NCBI RefSeq assembly: GCF_036320965.1
Contig: NC_092264.1
Coordinates: 10,307,041-10,371,040, forward strand
DNA: 64,000 bases
Direction of reading: 5' to 3'
From: Panulirus ornatus
Taxonomy: Eukaryota > Arthropoda > Malacostraca > Decapoda > Palinuridae
Shown: positions 21,691-31,540 of the stretch, one piece after another
How the letters are laid out: the number at the start of each line of letters is the position of its first letter
Numbering within the stretch: the first letter of the stretch is position 1
Position numbers and translations under genes: made by a program
Notes under the pieces: model-generated
What the model saw: only the letters and a program-made list of their open reading frames with translations
Told to the model about the DNA's origin: nothing
Databases searched by the model: none

Positions 21691-21836
21691 ATTACTCACT
21701 CCTAAATCATTTCTGATCACTTTTGTTTAACATTAGCATAAATACAAGTTTACTTTGATTCATGTGTTGTTGTTTTTCTGACTTTACATAAATAAAAACG
21801 TGCAAATTTGCCTGTTGTCCAATTGGGAATAGGTTA

Positions 21837-21837
<1 letters not shown>

Positions 21838-21900
<63 letters not shown>

Positions 21901-21928
21901 CATCATTATTATCATTATAATTTTTTTA
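21838..21928. repeat. (ATT)n microsatellite
   Basis: About 30 ATT units with a few CAT variants at the right end. It sits at the tail of the minus-strand family R fragment that follows. Confidence 0.95.
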
Positions 21929-22046
21929 TTATACTTAATTGCTGTCTCCTGCGTCAGTGAAGTAGCACAAGGAAACAGATGAGGAATGGTCCAACCCACC
22001 CACATACACATGTATATACATAAAAACCCATACGCGCATGTATATG

Positions 22047-22050
<4 letters not shown>
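21929..22050 (-). mobile_element. Old family R 3'-end fragment
   Basis: Minus strand: the tail and terminal hairpin region (rc of TATACTTAATTGCTGTCTCC and GAAGTAGCACAAGGAAACAG) followed by the ACACATGTATATACAT part of the 3' UTR. No coding sequence remains. The adjacent (TA)n separates it from copy H. Confidence 0.8.
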
Positions 22051-22051
<1 letters not shown>

Positions 22052-22136
<85 letters not shown>

Positions 22137-22144
22137 TTTTTTTT
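22052..22144. repeat. (TA)n followed by T(n), tail junction of copy H
   Basis: TA repeated to 22119, then an unbroken T run to 22144. On the minus strand this is copy H's poly(A) tail followed by (TA)n. The same arrangement occurs at 62473-62551 and 62774-62839. Confidence 0.93.
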
Positions 22145-22887
22145 GCCGGTCTCCCGCGTTTGCGAGGTAGCGCAAGGAAACAGACGAAAGAAATGGCCCA
22201 ACCCACCCCCATACACATGTACATACATACGTCCACACACGCAAATACACATACCTACACAGCTTTCCATGGTTTACCCCAGACGCTTCACATGCCTTGA
22301 TTCAATCCACTGACAGCAGGTCAACCCCGGTATACCACATCGCTCCAATTCACTCTATTCCTTGCCCTCCTTTCACCCTCCTGCATGTTCAGGCCCCGAT
22401 CACACAAAATCTTTTTCACTCCATCTTTCCACCTCCAATTTGGTCTCCCTCTTCTCCTCGTTCCCTTCACCTCCGACACATATATTCTCTTGGTCAATCT
22501 TTCCTCACTCATTCTCTCCATGTGCCTGAACCATTTCAAAACACCCTCTTCTGCTCTCTCAACCACGCTCTTTTTATTTCCACACATCTCTCTTACCCTT
22601 ACGTTACTTACTCGATCAAACCACCTCACACCACACATTGTCCTCAAACATCTCATTTCCAGCACATCTATCCTCCTGCGCACAACTCTATCCATAGCCC
22701 ACGCCTCGCAACCATACAACATTGTTGGAACCACTATTCCTTCAAACATACCCATTTTTGCTTTCCGAGATAATGTTCTCGACTTCCACACATTCTTCAA
22801 GGCTCCCAGAATTTTCGCCCCCTCCCCCACCCTATGATCCACTTCCGCTTCCATGGTTCCATCCGCTGCCAGATCCACTCCCAGATA
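22145..22887 (-). mobile_element. Family R copy H, 5'-truncated, young class
   Basis: Minus strand: begins inside RT motif 7 (YLGVDLAADG, 22887) and runs through LYGCEAWAMDRVV, CLRTMCGVRWFD and the GRPNWRWKDG block to a stop near 22321, then a short 3' UTR (no GTGGGGCC block) and tail. The last part of the ORF is open. Its 5' side is cut by the poly(T) start of copy I. Confidence 0.9.
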
Positions 22888-24399
22888 TTTTTTTTTTTTT
22901 TTTTTTATACTTTGTCGCTGTCTCCCGCGTTTGCGAGGTAGCGCAAGGAAACAGACGAAAGAAATGGCCCAACCCCCCCCATACACATGTATATACATAC
23001 GTCCACACACGCAAATATACATACCTACACAGCTTTCCATGGTTTACCCCAGACGCTTCACATGTCTTGATTTAATCCACTGACAGCACGTCAACCCCGG
23101 TATACCACATCGCTCCAATTCACTCTATTCCTTGCCCTCCTTTCACCCTCCTGCATGTTCAGGCCCCGATCACACAAAATCTTTTTCACTCCATCTTTCC
23201 ACCTCCAATTTGGTCTCCCTCTTCTCCTCGTTCCCTCCACCTCCGACACATATATCCTCTTGGTCAATCTTTCCTCACTCATTCTCTCCATGTGCCCAAA
23301 CCATTTCAAAACACCCTCTTCTGCTCTCTCAACCACGCTCTTTTTATTTCCACACATCTCTCTTACCCTTACGTTACTTACTCGATCAAACCACCTCACA
23401 CCACACATTGTCCTCAAACATCTCATTTCCAGCACATCCACCCTCCTGCGCACAACTCTATCCATAGCCCACGCCTCGCAACCATACAACATTGTTGGAA
23501 CCACTTTTCCTTCATACATACCCATTTTTGCTTTCCGAGACAATGTTCTTGACTTCCACACATTCTTCAAGGCTCCCAGGATTTTCGCCCCCTCCCCCAC
23601 CCTATGATCCACTTCCGCTTCCATGGTTCCATTCGCTGCCAGATCCACTCCCAGATATCTAAAACACTTTACTTCCTCCAGTTTTTCTCCATTCAAACTT
23701 ACCTCCCAATTGACTTGACCCTCAACCCTACTGTACCTAATAACCTTGCTCTTATTCACATTTACTCTTAACTTTCTCCTTTCACACACTTTACCAAACT
23801 CAGTCACCAGCTTCTGCAGTTTTTCACATGAATCAGCCACCAGCGCTGTATCATCAGCGAACAACAACTGACTCACTTCCCAAGCTCCCTCATCCACAAC
23901 AGACTTCATACTTGCCCCTCTTTCCAAAACTCTTGCATTCACCTCCCTAACAACCCCATCCATAAACAAATCAAACAACCATGGAGACATCACACACCCC
24001 TGCTGCAAACCTACATTCACTGAGAACCAATCACTTTCCTCTCTTCCTACACGTACACATGCCTTACATCCTCGATAAAAACTTTTCACTGCTTCTAACA
24101 ACTTGCCTCCCACACCACATATTCTTAATACCTTCCACAGAGCATCTCTATCAACTCTATCATATGCCTTCTCCAGATCCATAAATGCTACATACAAATC
24201 CATTTGCTTTTCTAAGTATTTCTCACATACATTCTTCAAAGCAAACACCTGATCCACACATCCTCTACCATTTCTGAAACCACACTGCTCTTCCCCAATC
24301 TGATGCTCTGTACATGCCTTCACCCTCTCAATCAATACCCTCCCATATAATTTACCAGAAATACTCAACAAACTTATACCTCTGTAATTTGAGCACTCA
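22888..24399 (-). mobile_element. Family R copy I, 5'-truncated, young class
   Basis: Poly(T) at 22888-22906 is its poly(A) tail on the minus strand, followed by the conserved tail and short 3' UTR. The coding part (stop near 23091) runs upstream to ECSNYRGISLL at 24399 without a break. It is inserted into copy H and meets copy J head to head at 24399/24400. Confidence 0.92.
23091..24399 (-). pseudogene. Reverse transcriptase and C-terminal domain of copy I (open, 5'-truncated)
   Basis: About 436 open residues: ECSNYRGISLLSI, GFRNGRGCVDQVFALK, YVAFMDLEKAYDRVDR, LQQGCVMSPWLFDLF, LLFADDTALVADS, NVNKSKVIRYSR, FRYLGVDLAANG, then the C-terminal CLRTMCGVRWFD, KWFGHMERMSEE and GRPNWRWKDGVKK. The RT catalytic aspartates of MDLEKAYD and FADD are present. 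Endonuclease, linker and RT motif 1 are missing, and the first codons of the open frame (MIHFCFHG) come from antisense copy J, so no complete protein is made. Confidence 0.88.
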
Positions 24400-25397
24400 C
24401 CATGGAAGCAGAAGTGAATCATAGGGTGGGGGAGGGGGCGAAAATCCTGGGAGCCTTGAAGAATGTGTGGAAGTCGAGAACATTATCTCGGAAAGCAACA
24501 ATGGGTATGTCTGAAGGAATAGTGGTTCCAACAATGTTGTATAGTTGCGAGGCGTGGGCTATGGATAGAGTTGTGCGCAGGAGGGTGGATGTGCTGGAAA
24601 TGAGATGTTTGAGGACAATGTGTGGTGTGAGGTGGTTTGATCGAGTAAGTAATGTAGGGGTAAGAGATATGTGTGGAAATAAAAAGAGCGTGGTTGAGAG
24701 AGCAGAAGAGGGTGTTTTGAAATGGTTTGGGCACATGGAGAGAATGAGTGAGGAAAGATTGACCAAGAGGATATATGTGTCGGAGGTGGAGGGAACGAGG
24801 AGAAGTGGGAGACCAAATTGGAGGTGGAAAGATGGAGTGAAAAAGATTTTGTGTGATCGGGGCCTGAACATGCAGGAGGGTGAAAGGAGGGCAAGGAATA
24901 GAGTAAATTGGATCGACGTGGTATACCGGGGTTGACGTGCTGTCAGTGGATTGAATCAGGGCATGTGAAGCATCTAGGGTAAACCATGGAAAGTTGTGTG
25001 GGGCCTGGATGTGGAAAGGGAGCTGTGATTTCAGGCATTATTACATGACAGCTAGAGACTGAGCGTGAAGGAATGGGGCCTTTGTTGTCTTTTCCTAGTG
25101 CTACCTCGCACACATGAGGGGGGAGGGGGATGGTATTCCATGTGTGGCGAGGTGGCGATGGGAATGAATAAAGGCAGACAGTGTGAATTGTGTGCATGGG
25201 TATATATATGTATGTGTCTGTGTGTGTATTAATAAGTGTACATTGAGATGTATAGGTATGTATATTTGCGTGTGTGGACGTGTATGTATATACGTTGTGT
25301 ATGGGGGTGGGTTGGGCCATTTCTTTTGTCTGTTTCCTTGCGCTACCTCGCAGACGCGGGAGACAGCGACAAAGCAAAATAAAAAAAAAATAAAATA
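24400..25397 (+). mobile_element. Family R copy J, 3' fragment with long 3' UTR
   Basis: Starts at CCATGGAAGCAGAAGTGAAT (RT motif 7) with the open frame 24402-24935 (MEAEVNHRVGEGAKILGALK, CLRTMCGVRWFDRVSN, GRPNWRWKDGVKK). The 3' UTR is the long form, with the GTGGGGCCTGGATGTGG block, a first GCTACCTCGC (25099) and the terminal hairpin (25345-25372), ending in an A-rich tail. The protein resembles the young class while the 3' UTR is long, so it looks intermediate. Confidence 0.9.
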
Positions 25398-25654
25398 TAT
25401 ATACACATGTACATATTCATACTTTTTACCTTCATCCATTCCAATCACCACCCCACTACACATGAAATAGGTAAATTTCAAAATATCACTGTCTTGATCA
25501 CAAAAGCAAACTTTGAAGCCTTTTTCTATACTTTTTACAAATAAGCAATTTGGAAAGAAAACTTACTAACCAGGAACAAAAATTGTGTTACACAGTGCAA
25601 TTGGCTGAACTTAAAGGCTTTGTGGAAATTGCCATGAATTCATTCAGTAAATGT

Positions 25655-26125
25655 AAAGTTCTTAAAGGCAGTAAGAAGTTTTTAACCAGTGAGTAAGGCT
25701 CGTGTATGAATAGGAATGGAGGAGGGTGAGTGGTTCTTGGGAAGATGGATTTGTGTTAAGGATGTGTGTTGTCACTGTGGTTCTTTCAATCAATTTAGAG
25801 ATATGGTAGTGACAGAGATAATTATAACAGTTTTTAAGCAAGGAGCAGGTCTATGGTATGCTGGGAGTTGGGGGTGAATTAATTGCTTTTTGCAGATGAT
25901 TTGGCTCTGTTGGTAGACTCCAGACAGGAACTCCAAAAGTTGGTAACAAATTCTGGAAAGGAGAAAGTTCAAAGTAACTGTTAACAGAAGTAAGTCAGTG
26001 AGGCACAGCAGGAAGATGAGACATGATGGTATGAGGGTAAGCCTGAATGGGGAGAGGCTGAAGGAGGAGGAGTACTTTCAGTACCTGAGAATCCACGGAT
26101 GTGGCAGCAAATATATCATTCCGCA
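25655..26125 (+). pseudogene. Diverged RTE-like fragment (RT motifs 4-7)
   Basis: Shows KAVRSF-like text near 25665, a CVVTVVLSIN-like motif-4 region, LLFADDLALLVDSRQELQKLV at 25885-25945 and SLNGERLKEEEYFQYL near 26040. It is related to family R but diverged beyond the main subfamilies. 25398-25654 contains nothing recognisable. Confidence 0.65.
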
Positions 26126-26178
26126 GCACAAAGATTCAAATTCAGTCACAATGTTGTTCAAAGAGATAAGATTTTTAC

Positions 26179-26366
26179 CAACCTCTTAGGTTTATTCCAG
26201 AAAGATCTAGTTGACAAAGGTGAGGCAGCTTTGCTAGAAACTCAAGAGACCTGATATGTGAGTTGTATGCCAAACTTAGATTACACAGTGACTTTGACGT
26301 ATGCAAGACAGACATCACTGCTTCATCATCTAGGCCACACATCTCCAACTCCAAGCACTCTGTTCC
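26179..26366 (-). CDS. Exon of a leucine-rich-repeat protein (PRAME/LRRC14-like), 3' of two visible exons
   Basis: Minus-strand exon of 188 bases, open throughout. The acceptor is TTGTATTCACAG before 26366 and a possible donor is GTAAAA just after 26179 (GTTGGT six bases earlier is an alternative). The peptide reads GTECLELEMCGLDDEAVMSV, then LHTSKSLCNLSLAYNSHIRS and LEFLAKLPHLCQLDLSGINL, with LRR spacing in L.NLSLAYN and L.QLDLSG. Joined in phase 0 to the exon at 29474-29655 it gives VIKLLAGN-GTECLELEM. Layout (RKL-like strand, P...V..IKLL, then LRRs) resembles the PRAME/LRRC14 family, some of which are cullin substrate receptors; this is inference from memory. No stop or shift suggests decay. 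Further exons are not visible in the window. Confidence 0.6.
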
Positions 26367-26389
26367 CTGTGAATACAACAATAATAATC

Positions 26390-27319
26390 AAATGCCTGAA
26401 AATCTCTCATAGCATCTATTCATCTTTCATATCATGCTTCTTGTTTTCATTTCTCATATCCTATTCATACATAACTGTTCGCAATCCATCTGAGTAAACA
26501 AAGTCTATCTTATGAACTAAGGCATATTAGAAGTATTCACTGGGTACACTAAGCTGGATCATTCATATTTCCTTACACAACAGTTTTTCAAATAAACATG
26601 ATATACATTTACCCCTATGGCATCAATACCTGAAATACCATACTATGATGGATATCTTCAAGCCATTCACATGCCTATAATTTCTATGTGGCCACACCAT
26701 CTAAACAGGGATTTCATCCAAACATATTTCTAATTCCTGACTTCCTGGTCCACTTTATTTTCCTAACTGTCTCAAGCCACTTTTACTCTATATTTCTCTC
26801 TATGCGGTGTCATGCAAGCCATCAGATATTCCTCTGGATATCAGGTCAGGATTGCTTCCTGACCCTATCAAACTGGCTGTGAGCCTTAGTTCACCATTCT
26901 TCTTGGCTGAATCAAATCACTTTGGCTTTTGCTCAACTACATGTTCTACTCTTACAACCACTTGGTGACCACATCTTGGCAAATGGCACCCACCCTTTGA
27001 CCATTCAAAGCCAAAACCCTCACATTTCTTGAGATCCCATTGCTATACACATGCGTGCTGGCTGCTGCTATCAGCTGGCTTAGTATAAGATCAATATTCC
27101 TTCTTCTTTATTCTGTCTTCTTTTTTTGTGCCTATTCACTTCCTGTAAGAAATTTGTATTCATAAATATATACATGAGCTGTCCCTGACCACCATGCTGG
27201 ACATGGGTCAGGCCCATCTCTCTTACACATTCACACACATTTTTTCACTACTGGGAGATGTTGGCCTGATCATCATCTCCCTCCTTTGCAAGTCAGAGAC
27301 ATTAACCTTGATACTGGAC
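26390..27319. other. No recognisable gene
   Basis: Low-copy-looking AT-rich sequence, part of the intron between the two LRR exons if that model holds. I see no open frame with recognisable motifs and none of the repeat families listed elsewhere. Confidence 0.5.
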
Positions 27320-28215
27320 CACCAGTAAGTGCCTAGTACCTATCACCAAAAAGTATTAATCCATCATGCTCCAAATGCACTCACTGGTGTCACCTCCAAT
27401 GCACATCATTGCCATCCATTACAGACAACTCAAAACTTTGGAAATGCATCAACCACACAAAAAGCAATTTCAAAAATCCATCAAAAAACTTTACTTTCAC
27501 CAAAAACAACAAAAACCATCATCAAAGAATGCACACTTTCACTCTTCACAGAAAAAACATTCTACTCCACACAGCCCAAGCGATAAACTAAGCATTTTGC
27601 TACTAAACACCAACAGCATTAAACATGAACATAGAAAAACTCAACCAACTCAGAAAACATCCACAAAGCCCTCATCCAAGAAACCAGTCATACCCAGATC
27701 CACCCTCCCACCTTTCTGCAACTATAAAACTGTAAGAAATAACAGAAAACATGGACAAGGAGAAGGAGAACTTATAAATTTCATCCACCAAACCATACCT
27801 TTCTCCAACACCAATGACACTACAAAACAGCTCACAGACAGTGCTAACACTACAGAAATACACCCCATAAAATTGAAAATAACCAGAACTAACTACAATA
27901 TAATCAGCACCTACATATGTCCCCCTCCACATTCTCCCCCGATACACTTCCCAACTGCAAAACCTCACCAGCATATTTAATACCTATCTCTGGAGATTTC
28001 AATCCCCACCATTCCTCTTGGTCAAACACTCACTTATGATCCCCATGGTGAACTACTAATAAACCATCTGCATCCTCTCAATATTCTCAGCCTATGCAAT
28101 CATCTAAAGAAAATTCCAATGCAACACCTCCATCACACAATCTCACCTGGCATCACATTCTGCACACAAGCACTACACACAGACCAAGAATGCATACTGG
28201 ACCTAAATTAGAATA
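27320..28215 (+). pseudogene. 5' endonuclease region of a second LINE family (Jockey/I-like)
   Basis: Plus-strand text: KLSILLLNTNSIKHEH near 27590, IQETS-like and HGQGEGELINFIHQTIPFS near 27755, then PIKLKITRTNYNIISTYICP near 27865 and LSLEISIPTIPLGQTLTYDP near 27985 (equivalent of the GDFN block). This is the order of an APE endonuclease. Frameshifts occur near 27590 and 27980, and the segment stops at LDLN near 28210. The family may be that of the C-terminus at 16236-17600. It lies inside the presumed LRR-gene intron, opposite strand. Bases 28216-28699 are unrecognised. Confidence 0.6.
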
Positions 28216-28699
28216 TGCTTCTCAGTTGAGGTCACTGCACCTAAAGAAGGACAAAGAATTAAGATAGTAACTGAAATAAGATAGTAAAGTTGCAGGGAGA
28301 TATCAAGGACCATAAATTTGCCCATTACTGATAATGAACAGCTCTTTGTAAGTTATAAAGATAGAGCAACCAAAGGTTATAAATAAGAGCAACCAAAGGC
28401 TATAAATAAAAATGAAGCAAGAAACTTATAAGGAATGACATTCTTTTATAGTGTCAGATGAGAGGAATAATCTATTATAAATGCTGATTGTATACCTAAG
28501 TGAAATAATTTGAACTTAGCAAATAAGTAATCTCAGAGAAGTGTTTGCAGGAAACAGGGTAAAAGAGAAATTAGGTCTCTTAATAAAGTAATGAAGAGTA
28601 GATGTGTAAGTACAGAAGTGAAGAAAAAATTAAGGGACAGCAAAGTCCTCCTGACCCTCACCTAAGCAACCAAAACATGGACATGGAATAAGTCACAGG

Positions 28700-29135
28700 G
28701 GTCAAGAATCCAGACTGTGGAAATAAGCTATTTGACAGGAGCAGGTAATATGACTATATGGAATGAAGAATGAAAAGATGGGGAGTATGAGAGATTTAGT
28801 ATGGCAAAGGAATGCAAAAGATATGAATTAAGAGTAGTGGAGTGGGTGAAATGTAATACTCTGAGGTGGTTTGGGCATATGGAAAGAATACATGATGAGG
28901 GGGGTTTATGAAGAGATTGTATGACAGTATGATTAAAAGGGTTTGTGTAAGGGGAAGAACACCTATGACATGGAAAAAGAGAGTGGAAGAGTACTAGAAT
29001 AAGAAAAATGGTGGAGGAATGCATGGAACCATGTTTATGAGGGAGGCGTGTCAGGACGGACAAGTGGAGACTCCTTTGTTATGACCACCCCCAATGATGG
29101 GGGTTCCCATAGGGAATGGCATTAGAGATATAGAT
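28700..29135 (+). pseudogene. C-terminal and 3' end of a second RTE-like subfamily with GATA-type tail
   Basis: Text such as LRWFGHMERIHDEG-like (CTGAGGTGGTTTGGGCATAT near 28861), VKRVCVRGRTPMTWKKRVEE and a 3' end TGACCACCCCCAATGATGGG GGTTCCC followed by AGAGATATAGATAG. The domain order equals the C-terminus of family R but wording and 3' end differ. The 3' end is shared by the S2-like insertion at 17946-18430. Bases 29136-29473 hold nothing else recognisable. Confidence 0.6.
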
Positions 29136-29473
29136 AGGTGCATACAATAAGCTGAAGTGATGTGAAAGTATCTACAGAATATTCTATCTAGAAAGAAAGC
29201 ATGAGTTTAATGCCACACTAAAGCACTGTATGACAACCATGCCATAAGGTTATGGCCATCAAGTTAAAGGTTGCTCAGAATTTAAACTAGCTGCTTACAC
29301 TGTGCTGAACTGTTTCCTTAGCATACTAAATGTCTTATACACAAGCAAGAATATGTCTGACTGGTTTAATGCCTCACATGACAATGATAAGAATTTCAAG
29401 TAAATAAATAGTATAAAAATATACTTTTCAATTTTCACAAAAGTCTTTATAAAAGTATAGCCATGCTGCTTAC

Positions 29474-29655
29474 ATTACCAGCAAGAAGTTTAATCACAGG
29501 AACAACACAGTAGATGGGGGTAGATACAATGCGAACCCTCCGAAACCTGATGACCAGTCCAGCACCATGCTGACAACTCAGCTTGCAGATAACATTAAGA
29601 GAGTCAAAAACTTCAAATGCTTCACCATCTAATTTTGCATCCATTACTATCTCAT
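29474..29655 (-). CDS. Exon of a leucine-rich-repeat protein (PRAME/LRRC14-like), 5' of two visible exons
   Basis: Minus-strand exon of 182 bases. The acceptor is ATATTTTCAG before 29655 and the donor is AAT followed by GTAAGC (29473-29468), a consensus match. The peptide reads DEIVMDAKLDGEAFEVFDSL, then NVICKLSCQHGAGLVIRFRR and VRIVSTPIYCVVPVIKLLAG. The pattern (V.VD/MDAKL, a helix, then L..RFRRVRIVSTP...V...IKLL) corresponds to the segment just before the LRRs in PRAME/LRRC14 proteins. It is open, ends in phase 0 and matches the phase of the exon at 26179-26366, about 3.1 kb downstream. Upstream exons are not seen between 29656 and the repeat blocks. Family call is inference; exon status is better supported. 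Confidence 0.6.
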
Positions 29656-29659
29656 CTGA

Positions 29660-30339
29660 AAATATAAGTATCAAACTATCAACACTAAATCATGTTGCCT
29701 TGTTCTTCATAGCTGGAGGTCAAGGAAATATCTTTTCTAAACAATGGTGTTACAGAAAATTCTGTCATTTTCCATACCATCATGCACTGTACAATATAGA
29801 CTTTTAATTCACAATTTCATTTAATTTCTTTAATCTCTACTCTCAAACTTCATTTATAACAAATTATCTAAAACCTTTCGATATTTCTTAACAACCATAG
29901 AACATCATCCTGGCATACTTTATCTCAAAGCTTCTTAATTCATCATCTACAGTATATCCTTCGCTTAAAGAATCCATATCTACCTTTCAGAGCAGACTAG
30001 CTTTTTAGTTGTTCCATACACACATTGTGCAAGCTCACACTTAATTTTCTTCATTTTCTTCAATGCACCAGAAATTTTACCCTCTTTAAAAAAAAAATTG
30101 ATACACTGTGTATTCTTCTATTCATTTTGATTAATGTCTAAATGTCTGTATGTCTACATTCTGCAACATTTCCTAATTCTGTTTTAGCATTCTAATATTC
30201 CAGACACAACAATAATGCATTCATTTACAATTATGAATCAAAAGCCATTTTTCCTTGGCTATTTTCTAACACCCTTAAAATCCTGAGCTGACTTCAAAGG
30301 AGAAATAAATCATGTGCTTACACAGCACTCCATTTATTT
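29660..30339. other. No recognisable gene or repeat
   Basis: AT-rich, apparently single-copy sequence upstream of the LRR exon on the minus strand. No motif-bearing frame is visible. Confidence 0.5.
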
Positions 30340-30445
30340 TAGGAGCAACACATTAGGTAGTGTGTTTGGAGAACAACTCGCCAGGGCAGTACTACCACCC
30401 TGACTCGAGTGCCAAAGTCACACCAGAAACCATCTAAAAATCTCT
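30340..30445 (+). repeat. S2 SINE-like fragment
   Basis: AGGAGCAACACATTAGGTAG at about 30341, then GGGCAGTACTACCACCCTGA. It matches the fragment at 1545-1643 in order and wording. No tail or target duplication is visible. Confidence 0.5.
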
Positions 30446-30644
30446 TGATCAAGATTACTGATCTAAATTTCTGTCTCAATAAAGTTATACTACTTGGGTA
30501 ATCTTAATATCTTTCCTACCTGACACCTATCCTACTCATTTTTACTCCAATCTTCGCACTCATTCCCTTTCTTCCCTGATCTCATTATAAAGCTCTAAAA
30601 TCTTTTGCATATCCATGGGGATAATTGAAAAAGAATATTATCCA

Positions 30645-31292
30645 AATATGGGTATATTTGAAGAAAGATTATTAGTCCCAACAATAGTGTATGGAAGTAA
30701 GGCACTGACTATAGATAAGGCTGTGTGCAGGAGGGCAGATGTCTTGCAAATGAAATGTATGAGGACAATATGTGGTGTGAGGTAGTTTGATTCAGTAAGT
30801 AATGAAAGCGTAAGAGAAATGTGTGATAATAAGATTGTGGTTAAGAAAGCAGAAGAGGGTGTGCTGAAATGGTTTAGGTATATGGAGTGAATGAGAGAGG
30901 AAAGGATGACAAAGAGGATATATGTGTCAGAATTGGAGGGAACAAAGGGAACAGGGACACCAAATTCGAGATGGAAGGATGGAGTGAAAAAGATTTTGAG
31001 CAACTGAGGCCTGAACATGCAGGAGGGTGAAAGGCATGCACAGGATAGGGTGAATTGGAATTATGTGGCATACAGGGGTCGATGTGCAGTCACTGGACTG
31101 AACCAGGGCATATGAAGCGGCCGGGGTAAACCAAGGAAAGTTCTGTGGGGTCTAGTTGTAGATAGGGTGCTGTGGTTTTGTTACATTACAAATAACAATC
31201 AAAGAATGGATGCGAGTGGATCTGGCCTTTCTTCATCTGTTGCTGACACTACCTCGCTAACGAGGGAGAAGATAATCAAGTATGAAAAAATT
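30645..31292 (+). mobile_element. Old family R 3' fragment
   Basis: Starts at MGIFEERLLVPTIVYGSKAL (30650), continues through MKCMRTICGV, RYMESMREERMTKRIYVSEL and RWKDGVKKIL to the 3' UTR. The terminal region (CTACCTCGCTAACGAGGGAG at 31250) is diverged and lacks the second arm of the usual hairpin. Several stops. Bases 30446-30644 are unrecognised. Confidence 0.8.
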
Positions 31293-31540
31293 CTCATGTT
31301 TCCAAGGTGACTATGTGGGGCAAAGTTGTATATGGTGGTCTAAAAGTTAAAATTAAAAGTTTGTACTCTTATGAACTCATAGCCTTTGTCCAAGGTATAA
31401 TCTATGAATTTTTTACGTATTCTTGTTTCATTACTATTCTTCAATTCAGGTTGACAACCCAAAAGGTCAACATTAGCTAAACAGAGGCTCCTCAACTTTA
31501 AGTAAAGGTTAAGTTCCCAATAACAGCATGTACATCAAAG

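Noticed and set aside
21986..22313. Open frames through the (TA)n and poly(T) runs (also 62301-62717)
   Set aside because: Ile-Tyr and Phe runs are translations of microsatellite and tail sequence.
24399..24400. Twin priming to explain the I/J head-to-head pair
   Set aside because: Both copies have their own 3' end and tail, whereas twin priming leaves a single tail.
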